The notes under the pieces: generated by a model
Database searches by the model: none
What the model saw: only the letters and a program-made list of their open reading frames with translations
What the model was told of the DNA's origin: nothing
Translations under genes and position numbers: made by a program
From: Galactobacter sp.
GTDB lineage: Bacteria; Actinomycetota; Actinomycetes; Actinomycetales; Micrococcaceae
Assembly: GCA_022712075.1 (NCBI GenBank)
Contig: JALAHE010000147.1
Location: 1 to 18,497, forward strand
Reading direction: 5' to 3'
DNA: 18,497 bases
In this document: piece after piece, positions 15,267 to 18,497 of the stretch
Layout of the letters: each line of letters begins with the position of its first letter
Position numbering within the stretch: the stretch's first letter is position 1

Positions 15267-16100
15267 TCAGACGTTGGCGTTGATGAGGCCGAGGCCGAGC
15301 AGCAGGTAGAGCAGGAAACCGAGGGCGATGCGGTACCAGACGAACGCACGGAAGGAGTGCGTCGAGATGTACTTCATGAGCCACCCGATGATGACGAAGC
15401 CGACGACAAAGGCGACGAGGGTGGCCAGGGCCGTCTCCCCCAAGCCGTAGGGGCCCGTGAAGCCCTCGTCGAGGGACTTGACGAGCTTGTAGCCGCCGGA
15501 GAGCACCACGGCGGGGATGGCCAGCAGGAACGAGTAGCGGGCCGCCGCCTCGCGCGTGAAGCCCATCGCCAGGCCGCCCGTGATGGTGCCGCCGGAGCGC
15601 GAGACGCCCGGGATGAGGGCCAGGGCCTGGAACAGGCCGTAGAGCAGGCCCTGCCCTGCCGTCATGTCCCGCAGTTCCTTGCGCTGCTTGCCCAGCGCGT
15701 CGGCGAGGGCGAGCAGGATGCCGAAGACGATCAGCATCGTGGCGACGATCCACAGGCTGCGGAAGGTCGTGTCGATCTGGTCTTGGAAGAGCAGGCCGAG
15801 CACGCCGATCGGCACCGAACCCAGGATGATCCACCAGCCAAGGCGCGCGTCAGGATCGTTGCGAGGCAGCTTGCCGACGATCGAGAGGAACCAGTGCTTG
15901 ATGATCCTGACGATGTCGCGCCAGAAGAAGACGATGACGGCCAGCTCGGTGCCGAGCTGCGTGATCGCGGTGAAGGCGGCGCCGGGGTCACCGCCCGGCA
16001 TGAATCCCCCGACGATGCGCAGGTGCGCTGACGAGGAGATCGGCAGGAATTCGGTGAGGCCTTGGACCAGGCCAAGCAAGGCGGCGTACAACCAGTTCAC
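15267..16100 (-). CDS. uppP: Undecaprenyl-diphosphate phosphatase UppP (BacA family)
   Basis: Membrane phosphatase that converts undecaprenyl diphosphate to the monophosphate carrier used for peptidoglycan and other wall polymers. Overproduction in other bacteria gives bacitracin resistance. 277 residues, normal length, with about 7-8 hydrophobic segments. Catalytic motifs: the QGLTE motif (Q13-E17) followed by FLPISSSAHL, and PGVSRSGGTI (164-173). The start GTG at 16100 has a poor ribosome site but a TAGGGT hexamer 8 nt upstream, so a leaderless or nearly leaderless mRNA is likely. Probably co-transcribed with mshC. Confidence 0.95.
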   Translation of the reverse strand: MNWLYAALLGLVQGLTEFLPISSSAHLRIVGGFMPGGDPGAAFTAITQLGTELAVIVFFWRDIVRIIKHWFLSIVGKLPRNDPDARLGWWIILGSVPIGVLGLLFQDQIDTTFRSLWIVATMLIVFGILLALADALGKQRKELRDMTAGQGLLYGLFQALALIPGVSRSGGTITGGLAMGFTREAAARYSFLLAIPAVVLSGGYKLVKSLDEGFTGPYGLGETALATLVAFVVGFVIIGWLMKYISTHSFRAFVWYRIALGFLLYLLLGLGLINANV

Positions 16101-16108
16101 GGAAGTGA

Positions 16109-16114
16109 ACCCTA
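16109..16114 (-). promoter_or_regulatory. Possible leaderless -10 element (TAGGGT) of uppP-mshC
   Basis: TAGGGT on the minus strand (TANNNT), 8 nt before the uppP GTG. The start has no good Shine-Dalgarno site. Spacing is one or two bases longer than at the other leaderless candidates here. Confidence 0.35.
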
Positions 16115-16151
16115 CTTCACGCGCGCGACCTCACGGCCCCTTGCCGCGGAC

Positions 16152-16412
16152 TCAGGGGGCCTGCGTGTCCTCGCCCGACTCGTCGTCGTCATCGTCCTCG
16201 GCGTCGGGGTCCTCGTCGAAGAGGTCGAGCGGGGTCGACTCCTGGTACGCGTCCCACAGCGCATCCTCGTAGTTCCCGAAGGCCTCGGCGATGCGGTCGT
16301 AGGCCTCGTCAACCCGGGGGTCGTCGTCGGAGCGGCGGGCCGCCACGGCGTTGAGGTGCTCGGCGAGGGCCGAGGTGAGGGATTCGAGGGCGAGGCGCGG
16401 ATCGGAGCTCAT
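16152..16412 (-). CDS. Small acidic protein of unknown function
   Basis: An 86-residue soluble protein. Residues 1-60 are predicted helical (RLALESLTSALAEHLNAVAA, then VDEAYDRIAEAFGNYEDALW). The C-terminus is extremely acidic (DEDPDAEDDDDDESGED). Similar short acidic proteins occur in Micrococcaceae near uppP/mshC. I do not recognise a characterised function. The start at ATG 16412 (MSSDPRL) is fixed by TAGCGT 7 nt upstream; the frame stays open further upstream but that would cross the divergent gene. It lies 51 nt from uppP, so readthrough into uppP-mshC is possible. Confidence 0.8.
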   Translation of the reverse strand: MSSDPRLALESLTSALAEHLNAVAARRSDDDPRVDEAYDRIAEAFGNYEDALWDAYQESTPLDLFDEDPDAEDDDDDESGEDTQAP

Positions 16413-16419
16413 GGGCCAA

Positions 16420-16425
16420 ACGCTA
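16420..16425 (-). promoter_or_regulatory. Putative leaderless -10 element (TAGCGT) of the acidic protein gene
   Basis: TAGCGT on the minus strand fits TANNNT, with a 7-nt spacer to the ATG at 16412 and no ribosome site. Confidence 0.45.
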
Positions 16426-16511
16426 CCCCGCCGCGCACGCGAGCGGCAGTCCCGGTCCGCACCGCTGCCGCGCAGCTCCCCCGCCGGCGAGGAAACGGCC
16501 CCCACCTCTGG

Positions 16512-16517
16512 CACAAT
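16512..16517 (+). promoter_or_regulatory. Possible -10 element (CACAAT) of the DUF5703-like gene
   Basis: CACAAT (one mismatch to TANNNT, close to TATAAT) ends 9 nt before the ATG at 16527. There is no Shine-Dalgarno site, so the mRNA would have at most about 3 leader bases. Confidence 0.3.
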
Positions 16518-16526
16518 GGCGCCACC

Positions 16527-16769
16527 ATGTTGCAACGACTAGAGCGAGCGGACCCCACCCGCGCCCACGGCGAGAGTTCCTACGAGTACCTCGTGATCTC
16601 GCTGAGCCCCGGCGAGTCGCTCAGCGACGCCCGCAGCGCCCTGAGGGAGCACTCGGAGTTCGGACGCTGGGAGCTCGCGCGCACGCTGATCTACCAGGGC
16701 GGGGCGCGGCGCTACTGGATGCGCCGGCGCGTCATGCGCGTCGAGTCCTCCCTCGGTCCGGCCCGCTAG
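16527..16769 (+). CDS. DUF5703-family protein
   Basis: An 80-residue basic protein that matches the actinobacterial DUF5703 pattern from memory: SYEYLVISLSPGESLSDARS, then LREHSEFGRWELARTLIY and a terminal arginine cluster YWMRRRVMRV. It is predicted to form a small alpha/beta fold, has no membrane segment, and its function is unknown. The start is ATG 16527 (MLQRLER); the frame stays open upstream to 16062 but that stretch is antisense to the acidic protein gene. It is divergent from that gene with a 114-nt spacer and is followed by arr after 61 nt, which has its own promoter. Confidence 0.85.
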   Translation: MLQRLERADPTRAHGESSYEYLVISLSPGESLSDARSALREHSEFGRWELARTLIYQGGARRYWMRRRVMRVESSLGPAR

Positions 16770-16784
16770 CAGCGCCGCGCCACT

Positions 16785-16798
16785 CGAGGCGCGCCTCG
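16785..16798. repeat. Perfect 14-bp palindrome upstream of arr
   Basis: CGAGGCGCGCCTCG is its own reverse complement. It lies 15 nt after the DUF5703-like gene stop and 20 nt before the arr -10 element, so it overlaps or abuts the -35 position. It could be a regulator binding site. The absence of a loop makes a terminator less likely. It does not match the rifamycin-associated element (core GGGGCTTGCGGCAAG) described in other actinobacteria. Confidence 0.5.
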
Positions 16799-16818
16799 CT
16801 GAGCACCAGGACTGAACC

Positions 16819-16824
16819 TACGAT
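16819..16824 (+). promoter_or_regulatory. Putative leaderless -10 element (TACGAT) of arr
   Basis: TACGAT fits TANNNT and ends exactly 6 nt before the ATG at 16831, with no Shine-Dalgarno site. A 17-nt spacer would place a weak -35 (TCGCTG) at 16796-16801, overlapping the palindrome. Confidence 0.55.
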
Positions 16825-16830
16825 GGACCG

Positions 16831-17238
16831 ATGAGCGGACACCAGGAATCCGGCCCCTTCTTCCACGGCACGCGCGCCCAGCTGGTGCCGGGCGATCGCC
16901 TCGTGGCTGGCCGCCCCTCGAACTACCGGAGCGGGCTCATCATGAATCACATCTACTTCACGGCGCTGCCCGACGGCGCGGGGCTGGCGGCGGAGCTCGC
17001 CCCGGGCGAGGCGCCGCCAAGGGTGTACCTCGTCGAGCCGACGGGCCCCTTCGAGGACGACCCCAACGTGACGGACAAGAAGTTCCCGGGCAATCCGACG
17101 CGCTCGTACCGCTCGCGGGAAGCGCTTGTGGTCGTGGGGGAACACACCGACTGGCCGCGACTCAGCCCCGAGGACCTCGCCGCCTGGCGCGAGCGCCTGG
17201 CGGCGATCGAGGCACAGCGCGGGGAGATCATCAACTAG
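16831..17238 (+). CDS. arr: NAD(+)--rifampin ADP-ribosyltransferase Arr
   Basis: Cytosolic enzyme that inactivates rifamycins by transferring ADP-ribose from NAD to the ansa-chain hydroxyl. 135 residues, close to the family length of about 140. Conserved features: FFHGTRAQLVPGD with the NAD-binding His12-Gly-Thr, IYFTAL (Tyr42), and the signature PTGPFEDDPNVTDKKFPGNP with the catalytic Asp82, then TRSYRSREALVVVGE. All expected key residues are present, so it should be active. The start is fixed by the TACGAT element 6 nt upstream. No mobile element or integron site flanks it and GC content matches its neighbours, so it looks like a resident chromosomal gene, as in mycobacteria and many soil actinobacteria. 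Confidence 0.95.
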   Translation: MSGHQESGPFFHGTRAQLVPGDRLVAGRPSNYRSGLIMNHIYFTALPDGAGLAAELAPGEAPPRVYLVEPTGPFEDDPNVTDKKFPGNPTRSYRSREALVVVGEHTDWPRLSPEDLAAWRERLAAIEAQRGEIIN

Positions 17239-17258
17239 CCCTTCGCCCTCGCCACCGC

Positions 17259-17280
17259 GGGCCGTCTACGTCAGCGGCCC
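17259..17280. terminator. Weak hairpin between arr and the acyl-CoA dehydrogenase gene
   Basis: Six-bp arms GGGCCG/CGGCCC (17259-17264 and 17275-17280) with a 10-nt loop lie between two convergent genes, about 20 nt after the arr stop and overlapping the last codons of the dehydrogenase gene. The stem is short and there is no T-tract. Confidence 0.35.
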
Positions 17281-18417
17281 CAGCAGCCAGTCCGCCACCG
17301 TGCGGTGGGCCGACTCGGCGTCCGAGGGGTGATAGAGGCTCGCCAGGACGTCGCGATAGAGTCGCTCGAGCTCGGTCCCCCTGGAGTACTCGGACCCCCC
17401 GGACACCTTGAGCGCCTCCATCACCAGCTCGCGCGCGGTGTCCCCCGCCTGCGTGCGGAACGTGACGAGCCGCGGGAACCACGAGGCACCGTGGTCCGCG
17501 CCCGCATCCAGCTCCCCCGCCAGCAGGCGGGCCTGGGCGTCGAGCGCCAGCTGCGCCATGCCAGCCTCAGCGACACGCCAGCGCAGCGCCGGGTCCTGGG
17601 AAAGGCTCTCGCGGGTGGCGCGTGAGCGGCGCAGGGTCAGGTTCCCGGCGGCGAGCTGGACGGCGCGGTCCGCCACGCCCACGTACACCGAGCCGGTGAG
17701 GGTCAGGAACGAGGCGAAGATGCCGAAGATGAGCGGATCGCTCGCGTCTCCCACGCGCAGCACGCTGTGCACGTCCTCGGCTCGGAGCAGCGCCCTGTCC
17801 AGCTTGGTGCCATTGGAGGCCGAGGCGCGCATGCCCAGAGCGTCCCACGTGGGCAGCACCTCCACCCGCGGCTGGCGTTCCACGAAGCCGTGGACCAGGC
17901 GCGCGTCCTCCCCCTCGCCCTCTTTGCCGAACACGCCAAGGCGCGTCCAGGCGGCGGAGAGCGAGGTGAAGATCTTGGCACCCGTGAGTTCGTAGTCCCC
18001 GTCCTCGCGGCGCACCGCTTCGGTGAAGGAGTCGAACAACACGGCGTCGTTTCCCGGCTCCGAGACGCCGAACGCCAGCACGTCCCCCTCCGCCGCCCAG
18101 CCACGCATGCGGGCCAGCCGCTCGTCGCCGCGGGCGCGCAGGAGTCGATCCACGCCGAGCCAGACGAGGTGCATGTTGACCGCGAGGGCCGTTCCGGGGG
18201 AATGCGCGGCAACGAGCCGTTGGGCCGCGACGGCCTCTGAGAAGCCCCAGTCGTGCCCGCCGAGCTCCTTGGGAAGCATCGCGGTCAGGTAGCCCGCCTG
18301 ACGCAGCGAGGCCAGGTCCTCGTGGGCAAAGGTGTTGTTGCGGTCGTGCGCCGCGGCGCGTGTGCGCAACCCACGCAGCAGCGCGGGGGTCAAGATCTCG
18401 GAGACGGGAGTAGGCAC
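17266..18417 (-). CDS. Acyl-CoA dehydrogenase-family flavoprotein lacking the usual catalytic Glu
   Basis: 383 residues with the three-part acyl-CoA dehydrogenase fold. The N-terminal helical domain contains LPKELGGHDWGFSEAV, the middle beta domain FGVSEPGNDAV and KIFTSLSAAWT, and the C-terminal helical domain KVSGGSEYSRGTELERLYRD, the FAD/CoA-interface motif. In canonical enzymes the strand after this reads YEGT with the catalytic Glu. Here it reads LYHPSDAE (361-368), with His363 in the Glu position. This pattern is closer to SfnB/DszC-type members of the superfamily, which act with reduced flavin, than to beta-oxidation enzymes; that is inference. The start is GTG with AAGGAG at 6 nt. It stands alone, convergent with arr; no partner oxidoreductase is visible. 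Confidence 0.88.
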   Translation of the reverse strand: MPTPVSEILTPALLRGLRTRAAAHDRNNTFAHEDLASLRQAGYLTAMLPKELGGHDWGFSEAVAAQRLVAAHSPGTALAVNMHLVWLGVDRLLRARGDERLARMRGWAAEGDVLAFGVSEPGNDAVLFDSFTEAVRREDGDYELTGAKIFTSLSAAWTRLGVFGKEGEGEDARLVHGFVERQPRVEVLPTWDALGMRASASNGTKLDRALLRAEDVHSVLRVGDASDPLIFGIFASFLTLTGSVYVGVADRAVQLAAGNLTLRRSRATRESLSQDPALRWRVAEAGMAQLALDAQARLLAGELDAGADHGASWFPRLVTFRTQAGDTARELVMEALKVSGGSEYSRGTELERLYRDVLASLYHPSDAESAHRTVADWLLGPLT

Positions 18418-18497
18418 GTGGTGCTCCTTGGGTGGGGTGCGGGGGCGGTCGGGCCCGGGATAAGAAGCGGCGGATCAAGGCGCCGATCACGTCGAGG

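Noticed and set aside
16785..16798. Palindrome as a rifamycin-associated element
   Set aside because: The sequence does not match the known element core (GGGGCTTGCGGCAAG); only its palindromic nature is supported.
1..18497. tRNA, rRNA, CRISPR, insertion sequence, prophage or toxin-antitoxin loci
   Set aside because: No tandem spaced repeats, transposase motifs, cloverleaf-like intergenic segments or flanking direct repeats were seen; gene gaps are short.
18418..18497. Promoter for the acyl-CoA dehydrogenase gene
   Set aside because: The 80 nt upstream hold a good AAGGAG ribosome site, but no TANNNT at suitable spacing or matching -35 that I could defend.

Overview
This 18.5 kb window is chromosomal DNA from a high-GC actinobacterium. 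It carries the Pup ligation genes (pup, pafA, dop and the ARC/Mpa ATPase), a mycothiol gene (mshC) and an actinobacterial tat/helY arrangement. PafB and PafC form one fused protein, as known from Arthrobacter, and several genes have leaderless-type starts. Together these point to Micrococcaceae or a close relative; the genus cannot be fixed from the sequence alone.

Layout. Positions 1-4416 (minus strand) hold a transcription unit read right to left: pafBC (DNA-damage regulator), a small one-helix membrane protein, tatA, tatC and the N-terminal part of the helY helicase, which runs off the left edge. Positions 4495-5908 (minus) hold two FKBP peptidyl-prolyl isomerase genes, one cytosolic and one a lipoprotein with two FKBP-like units. 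Positions 5995-10857 (minus) form a tightly coupled operon ARC-dop-pup-pafA. Positions 10978-13235 (minus) carry a membrane site-2 protease followed by the tRNA m1A58 methyltransferase trmI. At 13302-13871 (plus) lies a gene of unknown function, ending at a strong two-way hairpin facing mshC. Positions 13952-16100 (minus) carry uppP and mshC. At 16412/16527 a small acidic protein and a DUF5703-type protein diverge. Positions 16831-17238 (plus) encode Arr, a rifamycin ADP-ribosyltransferase. It converges on an acyl-CoA dehydrogenase-family gene at 17266-18417 (minus).

How the genes work together. Pup (63 aa, ending Gly-Gly-Gln) must be deamidated by Dop. PafA then ligates it to lysines of target proteins, and Dop can also remove it. 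ARC would unfold the pupylated proteins. The proteasome core genes prcB and prcA, which in mycobacteria lie between pup and pafA, are absent: pup and pafA overlap by 4 nt. ARC also lacks the C-terminal Gly-Gln-Tyr-Leu tail that docks on the core. The simplest reading is a pupylation/unfoldase system without a proteasome, as known in Corynebacterium. The gene set as a whole matches the mycobacterial neighbourhood helY-tatC-tatA-pafC-pafB-pafA-pup-dop-mpa-trmI, plus mshC-uppP, so this is mostly conserved core chromosome and not a mobile region.

No tRNA, rRNA, CRISPR array, insertion sequence or prophage signal was found. No gap between genes exceeds 300 bases. The most notable observations are the proteasome-less Pup locus, a repeated leaderless promoter design (TANNNT 6-8 nt before the start codon at five or more genes), a perfect 14-bp palindrome just upstream of the arr promoter, and an acyl-CoA dehydrogenase lacking the usual C-terminal catalytic Glu.
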